DNA of 64,000 nucleotides from Tridacna crocea (lineage: Eukaryota; Mollusca; Bivalvia; Cardiida; Cardiidae). Position 1 is the stretch's first letter, and each line of letters begins with the position of its first letter. The translations under genes were made by a program, and so were the position numbers. This document shows, piece by piece, positions 10,922 through 21,462 of this stretch. The notes beneath the pieces are model-generated. The model searched no databases and was not told where the DNA came from. It saw only the letters and a program-made list of their open reading frames with translations. Location: NCBI GenBank assembly GCA_943736015.1, contig OX031069.1, positions 38,102,728-38,166,727 on the forward strand, written 5' to 3'.

Positions 10922-11028
10922 GTAAGTATGTCAAGTCAGGGTTTTTACTGTCTGCTTGAAAGTTTCATTCACTCATTTAGCAGGATAAGGGTTAACCCTT
11001 TGGCCGCTAAGTGCGACTCACTGACCTT

Positions 11029-11094
11029 TTGCAGACATTGTAGTTCAAGATCAGACTACACAGAAACGTGCAGTATGATCTTGGGCCCACACCA
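11029..11094. repeat. Palindromic repeat, GGACAGTGTAGAT family, diverged
   Basis: CAGACATTGTAGTTCAAGATCAG is followed by an imperfect complement ending CCACACCATCCG. More decayed than the copy at 8167. Confidence 0.5.
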
Positions 11095-11099
11095 TCCGA

Positions 11100-12290
11100 T
11101 TAGAAGATATATCTATCCTCCAAAAATACATGTACATGTACCCTTCAAACAGCATTTTTTTTTCTATCGGCTTGAAAGTTTTCATCGCGGCGCCGCATGC
11201 GCATATTTTTATTCGCTTTTGAAAAGTACCTATAGTGGCAGCCATATTGTTTACTCGGCTTTCAGTGATTTCGTAATCATTCGGCATACCACGGGTGATG
11301 GGAGCCTATTCGGCATACCTGAGATGATGGGCGCCATCAGATCCCTCGGCTATAACTGGTGGATTGATATGTGTCAGATCGATGCATTCATCGCCCGGAC
11401 GTACAACGGTTTACCGTTCTAAAACTTGTAAGATTCTACTTACAAAAGAAAACTTGAGTTTGAATTATCTATCAAAATATTTCTAACTATATTTCAGTGG
11501 ACAAAAAAATTGTATATTAATTTGTATCAATTCCGATTGAAATTTTCACCGAGACAGATGTGAATAATGTCAGCGAGGTTGTTTATGTCTTTGCTAAACA
11601 ATAATTGTCAGTGTCGGGCTATATATAGAATCACGTGATTCTCATTTCATCACAGAAATCTCCTTGATATAGACGAGGTTAGATATAGGTACGGAATCGG
11701 CCGAGTTGTGACGTGTGATGGGAACCATTATAGATGTAGATACGGAATCGAACGAGTTGTGACGAGTGATTTCGTAATATGATAATTTCGTACCTAGGCC
11801 ATTTCGTACAATTTTCGTAATATCATTCCCACCAATTATTTTTTATCTATGGTCTGTTCGTACTCACCTTGGTCATTTCGTTCCAACTTTGGCATGTCAT
11901 TTCATACCTAGTTTTTGATATCAATTTGGTAATGCAGAAGCTAGTCATACTGCTATTTTATTGTGATGTTTGCCGAATGACTACAACTTTTGTGCATAGC
12001 TGTAATTGAACTTACATGTGCATGTTAAATTTCGGCGAAGTATGGCTATGACTATGTCTTACACATTATTGCCTCTTTCTTTTTTAAGTTTTTAGTTGGA
12101 TTCTAAGGATTGTTAAGGGCTTCTCAGTTCATTTCTCACCCGGCGATTTCTGCATAAATATACTTTGGACAATTTGAAATGTTGTAATGAGCCTTATTTC
12201 AGAAATGACTGATTTGCCGCTCCATTGATGTTGTGCATTAATTTTTTCTTGTTTCTTTTATTTGGCAAGATAAAGATTAATCATATATAA
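11100..12290. other. Last intron of gene 1, no exon seen
   Basis: An open frame covers 11184-11422 on the + strand but shows no family likeness. At about 11690-11790 there is a partly duplicated TACGGAATCG...GAGTTGTGACG segment, and the following 100 bases repeat TTTCGTA/CATTTCGTAC motifs. I see nothing else to call. Confidence 0.4.
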
Positions 12291-12303
12291 TATATGTTTT
12301 CAG

Positions 12304-12395
12304 GTTCTGCTTTGAATGGTACTAGTGGCTTTACAGAGAGCACCAGCGACGATGTCTGTACACAGTATAGTTCTGCTGACTGCAATAAATATTGA
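12304..12395 (+). CDS. Gene 1 exon 5: C-terminus of secreted eight-cysteine protein, with stop
   Basis: Acceptor TTTTCAG and stop TGA at 12393-12395. GT completes Gly132; residues 133-161 start SALNGTSGFTESTSDDVC and end in SSADCNKY, giving Cys150 and Cys158. The assembled protein has 161 residues. Its eight cysteines after the signal peptide (26, 37, 57, 64, 102, 124, 150, 158) could form four disulfides, as expected outside the cell. Function unknown; no enzyme motif seen. Confidence 0.8.
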
Positions 12396-12430
12396 TGACT
12401 TATAAAAGCAGATTTCGTGAATAATAAAGC

Positions 12431-12436
12431 AATAAA
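12431..12436 (+). promoter_or_regulatory. Polyadenylation signal AATAAA of gene 1
   Basis: AATAAA lies 35 bp after the stop codon, with another AATAAA-like AATAATAAA just before it. Spacing fits a short 3' UTR. Confidence 0.6.
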
Positions 12437-12511
12437 CATAAAGTAAAACCTGACGTGGGAAATTGTCTTACTGTTGATGAAGTGTATTACTAGTATAAAA
12501 GACAACTGGCC

Positions 12512-12740
12512 TGTAACTTTTTACCACACCACAAAACCTTAGATTTGTCCTAATTGAAAGCATTTGCAGACGAAAATATAAACATGTCTCAAATGAATAA
12601 ATTTGTCTTTGATAGAATAGACAACATTGTGGGAAAAGGAGAAAATGCTGGTAACCAGCATTTTCTCCTTTTCCCACAATATTTTCAAAAGGATTCCTCC
12701 TCAGGGTTGTGAAAACTCGGGATTGTGTGGTAAAGGGTGA
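12512..12740 (+). mobile_element. TTAA MITE, family A
   Basis: Starts TAACTTTTTACCACACCAC and ends GTGTGGTAAAGGGTGA, with an intact hairpin at 12628-12680. It has a forward body but the GGTAACC centre usually seen in reverse copies, so the centre can flip or mutate. Confidence 0.8.
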
Positions 12741-12989
12741 AAATGGATATAATCGTTTTCTATCAATACATACCTGCACTCAGTTCCCTATTTAGACCAG
12801 ATTTAGTTATTACAGAGCACCACCTCACTCCCGGATCCTTTAATGATTCATTAAAGGCTATTTAACGTCATCTGCAACATTATTTCAGTTACTGTATATC
12901 GTGACAGACAGTGCACCTTTCCTGGAGTTCCTATAATACGTTTGGATTAAAATATCTAATAGAAAATATCTTTTCAAAATGATATTTGG

Positions 12990-13225
12990 AGTTTGATCTC
13001 TTTTTATTCATTTATGTAATACTTTGGATAATATTCTGCTCAAACTACTGGCTTCATTTCCACTTCAACATTGTCGAGACAATGATCAGTGGTGAGAGAG
13101 GAATGGATGTTGTTGCAATGACTATTTACCATCGGTAAGAAGCTCGCCGGGCTTGAGATCTGAACCATTGACCTCATGTTCTCAAGTGCTGTACCCTATC
13201 TACTGCTTCACCGAGGCTCAGCAAA
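12990..13225 (-). repeat. SINE, reverse orientation, decayed
   Basis: Shares with 46380-46640 a cassette: ACTGGCTTCATTTCC, CATTGTCGAGACAATG, then GAGCTCGCCGGGCTTGAG and a worn B box. The reverse complement has the tRNA-like head at about 13140-13225. Confidence 0.55.
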
Positions 13226-13950
13226 ACTGCTTATGAAATGAAACGGAAAATAAACTAAAACCGCAAATATTGTGATTGCGATATTCTCTGTGTAGGATGA
13301 ACTTTACCTCGTCTGACGCATCACTCCCCCAAATATTGGGGGATTGTAGTAATACGTGCAATAAAGTAGCAATGGAGAAAATGGCTTTTATCAATACGTT
13401 TGAAGAAAAATCAGGCCTGTTTTAACCCCAGATTTCTATAAACTGCTGATCATAGCTGAATGAGTCGCACCAGGTAGCTTTCATTGAGTAAATGTTTATT
13501 TTAGTTTGAAATTTAAAGAAACAGTTGTCGCGTAGAAAAGTAGTCCGGTTCTGTACCCAGATGCCCAAATTAGATAGAGGAGTATTTATAGAATGCCATT
13601 GTTAGCGGGAGATAATGAACTCCACCCTAACCGACAGTTTGTATCTATAATCAGACGAAATGCTCTGTACTGTCTGATCTCAATCTATACTCTCCTTTTA
13701 TTAAAGCGGATCGAATTGCGTGTAGTAACTAAAACCCTTTACCAGAGGATGAATATTTATACCCGTATGTATTGGACAGGACTGCAGACAACAGATTGAT
13801 AGTTGTGGCTAATAGTAAAATCTGACTTTGATAGAGTAGAAAACATTAATTTGTTGGTAAAGAGGAAAACGCGAAAGTTATTTCTCAGCGTTTTCCCCTT
13901 CTCTCCATAAAATTTTCAATTTTGCACATTAAAGAAATGTCCTGAGAGAA
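13226..13950. other. Intergenic sequence with decayed repeats
   Basis: No exon. A worn hairpin of family A type lies at about 13838-13915 (GAAAACATTAATTTGTTGGT). The open frame at 13593-13799 has no recognisable domain. Confidence 0.4.
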
Positions 13951-13954
13951 CTGT

Positions 13955-14182
13955 TTATATCTTTTCCAAACGACATAATCTTAGAATAGTTCAGATCGGA
14001 AGCAATTGCATACGACAAAATGAATGTGACTTAATTTAAACTTGTTTTCGGAAGATATGGAAAACATAGTGGAAAAAGAAAAAAATGCTGGTTACCAGCA
14101 TTTTCTCCTTTTCCAACAATGTTTTTAGAAGGCTTCTCTCGTAGGGTCGTAAAAACCAGGAATTTTTTGGCAAAGGGTTAAA
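13955..14182 (+). mobile_element. TTAA MITE, family A, diverged
   Basis: Starts TTTATATCTTTTCCAAACGA and ends GGCAAAGGGTTAA. Hairpin at 14067-14123 with AAAAAGAAAAAAATGCTGG on the left arm. Confidence 0.7.
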
Positions 14183-14199
14183 CATACCCAAACACATAC

Positions 14200-14940
14200 T
14201 TGACCTTTTGTAGGCTCGAACATCTCAACCACCGGACACCTTAAATCTCGGAATCTACACGGTTAGCGGTCAAGGAAAATTTAACGTCTGTATCTGGGAG
14301 AACATGATTTACTTCTTTCCTCGCAATGTTTCCTAGCTTTCAAAGACATTCAATGCAAGTTGAACCAGTTTGCCTCAATATGGTTGTTGGACAAACTGAT
14401 TTTGGAATCCATGATAATGAGATGACTGGGTTGGTATAATATATCCTGGAGACGCCGTAAACCCCCTTTTGTCAGAGCATGGTTCATACAATCAAGAGGT
14501 ACTGTGTTGGGTTCCCTGTGACTAGTCGTTTGGGAGAAATTGTGGACAGGGAACTACAGAATCTCATTTCAGTATCATTGAAACGCTGGTCAGACGTAAA
14601 TAACAACAGCTCTTAACACACACCTATGTATCATTATTTCTACGGTCAAAGATGTTCACTTCTTACCAAACAACAAAATTTTGGACCGGTCCAAATTTAA
14701 AGCATTTAGTTTGAACATATTTTATTCAGTATAATAACAGATATTATTCATGTACAACAACATATTTTTTCCCTTCTTTGAATAATCATTTATAAATCTA
14801 AAACCACGTACTATATACACAATGGAAAAAAATGGAAAAAAAAAAATGAATCGGTGAAAGTAGTTCAGTAATACTCATTTTTAATTATAGCTAATTTTTC
14901 AGGATGATATTTTAGTGGAAATAGCCGTTTTCCATTACAC
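14200..14940. other. Intergenic sequence upstream of gene 2
   Basis: No exon seen. A left-end fragment of family A occurs at about 14660-14705 (CTTACCAAACAACAAAATTT). The last 150 bp before 15113 become less AT-rich and probably contain the 5' UTR and core promoter of gene 2. I see no clear TATA box. Confidence 0.35.
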
Positions 14941-15113
14941 AACTCTTACCTTACTGAAGATAATGATAGGCAGGCGACCGTTTCAGTAGCGAAGTTACTT
15001 CCCGAGAACCGTCCAAGGGCGAACTTTTTTGGGTGCGGAACCAGCCAACACACCGGAAAAGCGTTTCGGCGACGTTGATCGAGAAGAATCAATCGAACTA
15101 AGAGCTGACAAAA

Positions 15114-15663
15114 ATGAATTTTTATCCCAGATTCCAACGGGGTGGGTTTCAACAGCGGCAAAATCCTAGACCCCAGTCGTATAGTTTCAATCCAAGAGGA
15201 AATTTCCGCGGCCGTGGTAACTCGAATTTTCCACGTCAACATGCACCAAATTTCGCCCGAGGAAGAAGTAGGGGAGGTAACCAGAATGCCAACTTACTTC
15301 GTCAAAATACGCAACGCTTCAATAAAGTGAATCAAAAACCATTGATACACCAGCAATTCAGTTATGAAGAGGAAGATTCTGGTCAGTTTTACAGTAAAGA
15401 ATCTGGATATGGTAAAGCAGACATTTACTACAGCAGTGCAAATAGAGGTTCGATGAGTGCTCGCCAAACTAGTCAAGGGAGAAAGGAACAGCAATGGACA
15501 GATGCAATAGGGAGTTATGATGCTGGCGATGAAAGCTATGGCAATTATATACCAGAACCTCCTGATGATTTAGAAGATCCAGTACAACAAGAGGAAGTAG
15601 AGGTGGATGATTATGAAGGGGAGTCATACAATGAAGATCAGTATGAAGAACAGTTTCAGCAAG
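15114..15663 (+). CDS. Gene 2 exon 1: RGG/Gln-rich N-terminus of U1-type zinc-finger protein
   Basis: ATG at 15114 in the context ACAAAAATGA. Residues 1-183 are low complexity: MNFYPRFQRGGFQQRQNPRP, then repeated RGN/RGR/GRSRGG units up to about residue 55, a Gln/Asn part, and a Glu/Asp/Tyr-rich end (EEVEVDDYEGESYNEDQYEE). RGG and Tyr-rich tracts are typical of RNA-binding proteins that enter condensates. The donor CAGCAAG|GTTCAC leaves phase 1; exon 2 continues the same EEQF-type repeat, which supports it. The frame runs another 13 codons past the donor to a stop, probably intronic. Confidence 0.85.
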
Positions 15664-15716
15664 GTTCACATAGATTTCTGATTTCTAGAAATGAACTTTA
15701 GGACAGCTCCATATTG

Positions 15717-15944
15717 TAACCCTTTACTCCATAGATACTCATTTCTATGCATTGCTTGTAGGGGCCTTTGGAAAACATTGTGGCAAAAGGTGAAATTGCT
15801 CATGACGAGCAATTTCACCTTTTGTCACAATGTTTTCTATGCTATCAAAAGGTGTTGTGTACACATAAGAAACGGCATCATCCTTGTTGTTATTTAGGGT
15901 CAGTCAGAGATGCAATAGAAATGCCTTATGAGGTAAAGGGTTAA
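15717..15944 (-). mobile_element. TTAA MITE, family B, reverse, copy 2
   Basis: TAACCCTTTACTCCATAG to GTAAAGGGTTAA, with hairpin GGCAAAAGGTGAAATTGCTC at 15781-15833. Begins 53 bp after exon 1 of gene 2 and abuts the next MITE with one base between their TTAA ends. Confidence 0.85.
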
Positions 15945-15945
15945 C

Positions 15946-16172
15946 TTAACTCTTTACCAAATGGCAAAATTATATACTGGCCCAAACTGAGTGCATTTGC
16001 AGACGACAAATTAAATGTGATGGAAAATTTGAAATTTGGTTATGGTAGTGTAGAAAACATCATGGGATAAGGAGAAAATACTGGTCACCAGCATTTTCTC
16101 CTTTTCCCACAGTTTTCAAAAGGCTTTTTTCTGAGGGTAGTTACAAGTGTGGATTGTGTGGTAAAGTGTTAA
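15946..16172 (+). mobile_element. TTAA MITE, family A
   Basis: TTAACTCTTTACCAAATGGC to GTGGTAAAGTGTTAA. Hairpin centre GGTCACC; the right end of the hairpin lost a few bases (CCCACAGTTTTC). Confidence 0.8.
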
Positions 16173-16214
16173 GCATTGAAAGAGAATTTGTGGAAAAAGG
16201 TGAAAATTCTGGTC

Positions 16215-16800
16215 ATTATTGTATTTCTCCTGCACTGGCCAAAGTCCAGCAGGGCCAGCGGGCTTATGTCAGCTAGTCTAGGGTGCGCCCGCCCATGCGT
16301 GTGTGCGTTCAATTTTATTTCAAACATCTTCTCCTCTAAAACTGTCCACCCAAATTTGATGAAACCTCACAGAAATGATTCTGCCATGGTTCTCTTTAGA
16401 ATTCCTTGAAAGAAGTTTATTCCTTCAAAAACTCTGGTTGCCATGGCAACAAAACGGAAAAATATTGAAACTTTTTAAAAATCTTCTTCTCTGAAACCAT
16501 AAGGCCTAGGGCTACCAAATTTGGCATGTAGCTTTATCTAGTGGACCTCTACCAAGTTCCTTCAAATAATAGCAGTTGTCTACTGAAGGTGCCCGAATCA
16601 TAGCCCTGAGATGAAATTTGGCCCAGTTTTACATGGGCTCATATTGGATTTTTTTTTTTTAAATCTACTTTTACCTAGCCATAAGGCCTAGGGCTACCAA
16701 ATTTTGCATGAAGCTTTATCTAGTGCCTAGTGGTCCTCTACCAGGAGGGCCCAAAAAAAGGTGTCCGTGGTCGTGAGCTAGATTATTTCTGAATTGTTTG
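16215..16800 (+). mobile_element. Helentron-type (HINE) relic, left and core parts only
   Basis: Contains TTTCAAACATCTTCTCCTC, GGTTGCCATGGCAAC and two ~170 bp core units with CCATAAGGCCTAGGGCTACC. These match the cores of 47562-48457 and 21621-23241. No TAGCTCACC start or CTCTTGTT end is visible. Confidence 0.55.
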
Positions 16801-16919
16801 AAAGGATGGGGCTTATACATTGCAGCAGCTTAGTTGCCCGAATTACCATAATCAGCACATATTTTCTATAGCAAATAATTAATATTAATTCAGCATTTAT
16901 GTCTTCTTTTTCATTTAAG

Positions 16920-17002
16920 AAGACAATTATGAAGAGCAGTTTGATAGCACTGTTGAAGGTACCTACAACACTGAAGACTATACAGAGCAGGAATCAGCAG
17001 AT
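16920..17002 (+). CDS. Gene 2 exon 2: acidic Gln/Tyr-rich segment
   Basis: Acceptor TTTTTCATTTAAG, donor GAT|GTAAGT. Residues 184-211 read EDNYEEQFDSTVEGTYNTED and on to QESAD. The first two bases complete Glu184 with the last base of exon 1. Continues the NEDQYEEQF-style composition of exon 1. Confidence 0.85.
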
Positions 17003-17038
17003 GTAAGTCTTTTTCATATTGGTTCCCATGGCACCTTT

Positions 17039-17265
17039 TTAACTCATTACCAAACGACAATATTTTAGGCTTGTCCAAATCGAAAGCATTTGCAGAAGAC
17101 AAAGTAAAAGTGACTGAAAATTTGAAATTTGTTTTGAGAAGGGTAGAAAACATTGTGGTAAAAGGAGAAAATGCTGGTTACCAGCATTTTCTCCTTTTCC
17201 CAGTGTTTTCTAAAGGCTCCTTTCTAAGGGGCATCAAAAGTAGGGATTGAGCGGTAATGGGTTAA
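17039..17265 (+). mobile_element. TTAA MITE, family A, GGTAATGGGTTAA-ended subtype
   Basis: Starts TTAACTCATTACCAAACGAC and ends GGTAATGGGTTAA, a subtype differing from the GGTAAAGAGTTAA form. Begins 36 bp after exon 2 of gene 2. Hairpin 17156-17202. Confidence 0.85.
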
Positions 17266-17848
17266 AATGTAGAACTTTGGTTTTCTTAACAATGCAAGCA
17301 TGATTAGATTAAACCAAAATACGCTCTGATCTTGATCTGCACCGTCCAATGTTTTGTTGTCCTGCACTTACACTGTGCCGGGTTTATCAGCTGAAATTCT
17401 TGATTTCTTTCACTGTTGTGAGACTTTTTACCAATTACAATATCAAAATTTTAGAATGATCCATATTAATGGAATTCACAGTTCTAAGACAGTCCAAATG
17501 TTTTTCAAATAGTTGGCCTTGAAAAGGTAAAAAAAAAAATGGTTGGAAAAAGAAGGTAATGCTGGTTTTTGGCTTTCTCGGGGTCATCAAATTCGGGATT
17601 GTATAGTACAGGCCTGATTTGTGCAAGCTGTCACAAATCAGAATTTACCAAACTGTCAAGTGCTGTCTGGATCAAGGGCTCCTTCGCACTCGCAGACAAG
17701 TCAATGTGGGTAATGGTATGGAATTTGAGTTTGAAAAAAAAAAAATTTGAAAATATTCATAGAGAAAGGAGAAAGTACTGCTTTCCAGTATTTCCTTCTT
17801 TTTCCACATTGTTTTCGAGTGCTTTTTAGCTTATTTTTTCTTTTCTAG
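17266..17848. other. Intron with decayed palindromic repeats
   Basis: Contains a worn GGACAGTGTAGAT-type fragment at about 17315-17350 and two decayed family A copies (about 17420-17615 and 17630-17830), the second ending in TTTCCACATTGTTTTCGAG. Confidence 0.45.
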
Positions 17849-17915
17849 GCAAATACATATACAGCTGATGTAACAGAATCAGCTACGACAGATGATGACC
17901 ACAAAACATTGTCAG
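17849..17915 (+). CDS. Gene 2 exon 3: Thr/Asp-rich linker
   Basis: Acceptor TTTTCTAG, donor TCAG|GTAACT. Phase 0 in, phase 1 out. Residues 212-233 read ANTYTADVTESATTDDDHKT then LS. Short, but phase, splice sites and composition fit. Confidence 0.8.
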
Positions 17916-18068
17916 GTAACTGCTGAATTCTTAACTTGTGGAGAGATTTTCCTGGTAGGATAATTAGAAAGTAATACACCTTGGGAAATGGAAATTATTA
18001 TATACCACAACTTGTATTGTAGAGGAGATTTCGTATTTATAAGGAATGTATAGAATGATGTTTATGAA

Positions 18069-18308
18069 TTAACCCTTTACCAAACAATCCGGGATTGTCA
18101 CAACCCTGTGAAAGATGCCTTTTGAAAAGAGTATGGGAAAAGGAGAAAATGCTGGTTAATACCAGCATTTTCTCCTTTTTCCCACAATGTTTTCTGCATA
18201 TCAATTTGGTATCAAAGCAAGACTGCATCATTTGAATGAAATTGAAATTGTCTGCAATTGCTTTCTATTTGGACAAGGCTAACATTCAGTCATTTGGTAA
18301 AGGGTTAA
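18069..18308 (-). mobile_element. TTAA MITE, family A, reverse
   Basis: TTAACCCTTTACCAAACAAT to GGTAAAGGGTTAA. The hairpin has an enlarged centre, TGGTTAATACCA, instead of TGGTAACCA. Confidence 0.85.
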
Positions 18309-18320
18309 CCAAAGTAACTC

Positions 18321-18549
18321 TTAACCCATTACCACTCAATCCCTACTTTTGACGCCCCTGAGAAAGAAGCCTTTTGAAAACACTGTGGGAAAAGGAGAAA
18401 ATGCTGGTAACCAGCATTTTCTCCTTTTCCCACGGTGTTTTCTACCCTTTCCAGAACAGATTTCTATTTTTCAGTCACCTTTATTTTTTTGTCCGCAAAT
18501 GCTTTCAATTTGGACCAGTCTAAAATTTTCTCGTGTGGGAATGGGTTAA
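18321..18549 (-). mobile_element. TTAA MITE, family A, reverse, TTAACCCATTACC subtype
   Basis: TTAACCCATTACCACTCAAT to GGGAATGGGTTAA with an intact hairpin at 18385-18433. Its right TTAA (18546-18549) is also the left TTAA of the next element. Confidence 0.9.
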
Positions 18550-18746
18550 CTCTTTACCAAACAAAGAAATTTTGGACTTGACCAAATTGAAAGCATTTGC
18601 AGATGACAAAATTATTATTGCTCAAAAGGTGACTGCTCTGTTTGATAGGGTAGCTGGTAACCAGCATTTTCCTCTTTCCCCACATTGTCTTGCAAGGCTT
18701 CTGTTTCAGGGTCGTTAAAACTCGGGATTGTGTGGTAAAGAGTTAA
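18546..18746 (+). mobile_element. TTAA MITE, family A, left hairpin arm deleted
   Basis: TTAACTCTTTACCAAACAAA to GTGGTAAAGAGTTAA. The sequence jumps from GATAGGGTA to GCTGGTAACCAGC, so the left arm of the hairpin is gone. Shares one TTAA with the preceding element. Confidence 0.8.
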
Positions 18747-18834
18747 GACATAACTAGATCAAAAGTCTCAATTTTCTAGGGTAGAAACAAAAATCTGTTG
18801 GATTTGACAAATGTTTTTTTGGCAATTTGAAGCC

Positions 18835-18995
18835 TTTTACCTTTGATGTATGTGAGGAAAGCAATCAGTGAGTTGGAAAGAGAGTTGTGTCAGTGCTGGT
18901 GTGAAAAAGCCAGGAAACACACGCATTTGGACATTGGCAGGTGTGATGTAATCTTAGCTGTTAAAATGGCATTAACCTGCCATACAATCTGTTGG
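18835..18995 (+). repeat. SINE body fragment
   Basis: GTGAGTTGGAAAGAGAGTTG, GTGAAAAAGCCAGGAAACAC and TTAGCTGTTAAAATGGCATT follow the same order as in the SINE at 46671-46930. No tRNA-like head. Confidence 0.55.
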
Positions 18996-19153
18996 ATATG
19001 AATGTCAGTGAAAACCACTGCTACCGGATTCATTATAAAAAATAGGTCTGATTTAGCTCTTGACAGAACATTTCCATGTTTCAACACCTTTTGAAAAAAA
19101 AAGTGGGAAATAGATAAAATGCTGATAACTTGTGTTTTCTCCTTTTTCCAATT

Positions 19154-19380
19154 TTAATCCTGTGCCAAACAACCCCTGGTTTTTACGACCCTTTGATGGG
19201 AGCCTTTCGAAAACACTGTGAGAATAGGAGAAAATGCTGCTAGCCAGCATTTTTTCCTTTTCCAACAATGCTTCCTGACCAGCTGGAAACAAATTTCAGT
19301 TTTTGAGTTGCTTGTATTTTGTTGTCTGCAAGTGCTTTCAATTAGGACCAGTCTAAAATTTTGTTGTTTGATAAAGAGTT
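19154..19380 (-). mobile_element. TTAA MITE, family A, reverse
   Basis: TTAATCCTGTGCCAAACAAC to GATAAAGAGTT, with a slightly worn hairpin at 19215-19268 (GCTGCTAGCCAGC). Confidence 0.75.
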
Positions 19381-19486
19381 TTTTAGAGAAAGATCATCTT
19401 TTGAGCCATGCTCTTTTGTGGTCTGCAACTATTTTTGAAATAATCATGTCTAGAACTATTGCTTGGTCAAGGATTATAAATGTGTT

Positions 19487-19715
19487 TTAACCCATTACCA
19501 CACAATCCCTACTTTTGACGCCCCCGAGAAAGAAGCCTTTTGAAAACACTGTGGGAAAAGGAGAAAATGCTGGTAACCAGCATTTTCTCCTTTTCCCACA
19601 GTGTTTTCTATCCTTCCCAGAGCAAATTTCAATTTTTCATTCACCTTTATTTTATCGTCTGCAATTGCTTTCAATTTGGACCAGTCTAAAATTTTCTCGT
19701 GTGGTTAAGAGTTAA
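19487..19715 (-). mobile_element. TTAA MITE, family A, reverse, TTAACCCATTACC subtype
   Basis: TTAACCCATTACCACACAAT to GTTAAGAGTTAA. Hairpin 19551-19601 is perfect. Very close to 18321-18549 and 63722-63950, so this subtype spread recently. Confidence 0.9.
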
Positions 19716-20032
19716 ACTATTGGTGCAATGGTTTGTTACACCGCCGCAAAAAAAAAAATGTTTTCAGGGGTATACTGGAATCAGCCTGTCTCTCTGTGTC
19801 CGTCCGTGTGTCCATCTATATACAAAATACTACTAATTTTGTGTCATGAACTCCTCCCACAATTCTGGTCCTATTGTACTTTTTGTGTATTTGTTAAATG
19901 GCCTGTTTCTGTCAAATTGCTGGCAGAGGTATTAGGTCACATTCAGTGACAGCTCTAGTTTTCAAACTATGCCACAATATAATCAAAAGGTGTGTTTTAT
20001 GATCTACAACACTGTCATGCTTCCTTTAGCAG

Positions 20033-20217
20033 GCACAGAGAAACAAACCAAATCAGACGGACAAGATTCAGATAAAAAAGTTGACGATGGAAGTAAAGAG
20101 ACAAATCAGGAGGAAGAAAAAGATAAGGAAGACGAAGAAAAAGAAGAAGAAGACAGTGACTCAGATGAAGATACAGGGTTTTGTAAATACTGTAAAATGA
20201 ACTTTTCGTCCACAAAG
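20033..20217 (+). CDS. Gene 2 exon 4: acidic tract and first half of zinc finger 1
   Basis: Acceptor TTTAGCAG, donor AAG|GTAAAT. Residues 234-295: Lys/Asp-rich start, a Glu/Asp/Lys run (EEEKDKEDEEKEEEDSDSDE), then GFCKYCKMNFSSTK. Cys284 and Cys287 are the zinc ligands; the two histidines come from exon 5. An acidic run next to a zinc finger is common in nuclear proteins. Confidence 0.9.
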
Positions 20218-20507
20218 GTAAATAAACAATAAGACAGAGACCTGTGTTAGGTATTTAGATAAGTTATAACTGATGGCAGGAAAAGTCTTTGGCTGTTTTT
20301 TGTATCCACATCAGTCTCCTCTGTCCATGCAGCAAGTTGATTGGGGCCGATTTTTTTTCGTTATTCTTGAATTTTCTGCATGGCTAAGGATAATTCTACC
20401 TCATGGTATAGAGGATATTTGTCTTTTTCGGTGGAGGGGGTGGGGGGGAGAGAGATTTCAGAAGAGAGATTTCAGAAGAAAATTCAGTGCTCTTTGGTAT
20501 AGATATA

Positions 20508-20613
20508 ATTTTGAAGACGACAAATTAAATGTAGCCCAGAGACTTGATATTGTCTTTGAAAGGATAGAAAGCATTTCAGGAAAAGGAGAAAATACTAATA
20601 AGCAGCATTTTTA
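20508..20613 (+). mobile_element. Partial family A MITE, left half
   Basis: GAAGACGACAAATTAAATGT to AGGAAAAGGAGAAAATACT. Ends at the hairpin centre; the right half is missing. Confidence 0.6.
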
Positions 20614-20689
20614 GCTCGGCCTTTTTTCTCGAAAAAAATTATCAAAGTATTGTCCTTCCTTTTATCATCTGCTTCTTAGTTGTGTAAAA

Positions 20690-21000
20690 ACTTTGATTTT
20701 TTGTAAATCTTACTTATCATTACTGGAGATATTTACATAGACTGATCTAACTTTGACATTTTGTAATATCTTACTTATCATTACTGGAGATATTTACATA
20801 GACTGGTCTAACTTTGACATTTTGTAATATCTTACTTATCATTACTGGAGATATTTACATAGACTGGTCTAACTTTGACATTTTGTAATATCTTACTTAT
20901 CATTACTGGAGATATTTACATAGACTGGTCTAACTTTGATATTTTCTAATATCTTACTTATCATTACTGGAGATATTCACATAGACTGATCTCAACTACC
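20690..21000 (+). repeat. 61-bp tandem repeat, about five copies
   Basis: Unit CTTTGACATTTTGTAATATC + TTACTTATCATTACTGGAGA + TATTTACATAGACTGGTCTAA. The three central units are almost identical; first and last differ at several bases. Confidence 0.95.
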
Positions 21001-21166
21001 TATTTATGAGTCAAGCTCTGAGACAAGGGGGCTTAAAGCATCTTCAAAAACTTTCAACCCAGGACAGCCTGCGCAGGCTGAGCTGGGCCGAAACTTTTCT
21101 CTATTGGTCATTTTCTTCATGACTAATGACCAGTTTACCTTGTGATTCAGTAGATTCAGTAGACTG

Positions 21167-21396
21167 TTAAACCCTTTATCACATAAGGCATTTCTACGGT
21201 GTCTGTAATTGACTCTAAATAACAGCAAGGATGAAGCCGCTTCTTATGTGTATATGAGACCTTTTGAAAGCATAGAAAACATTGTGACAAAAGGTGAAAT
21301 TGCTCATTGTGAGCAATTTCACCTTTTGCCACGATGTTTTCCAAAGGCTCCTACTAGCAATGCATAGAAATGAGTATCTATGGAGTAAAGGGTTAA
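21167..21396 (+). mobile_element. TTAA MITE, family B, copy 3
   Basis: TTAAACCCTTTATCACATAA to GAGTAAAGGGTTAA. Hairpin at 21286-21335 with GCTCATTGTGAGC centre. Confidence 0.85.
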
Positions 21397-21462
21397 AAAA
21401 ATAGATACTAAGAATACATAAGTATGTGATTGCTTGCTCTGTACCATGGATAATGAAGATGT

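Noticed and set aside
11184-11422. Open frame with FGIPEMMGAIRSLGYNWW as an extra exon
   Set aside because: No flanking splice sites in the phase needed between exons 4 and 5 of gene 1, and no family recognised.
18349-18549. Recurring short frames containing GKGENAGNQHFLLFPQ
   Set aside because: The same peptide appears wherever the family A hairpin is read through; it is a translation of the palindrome, not a gene family.
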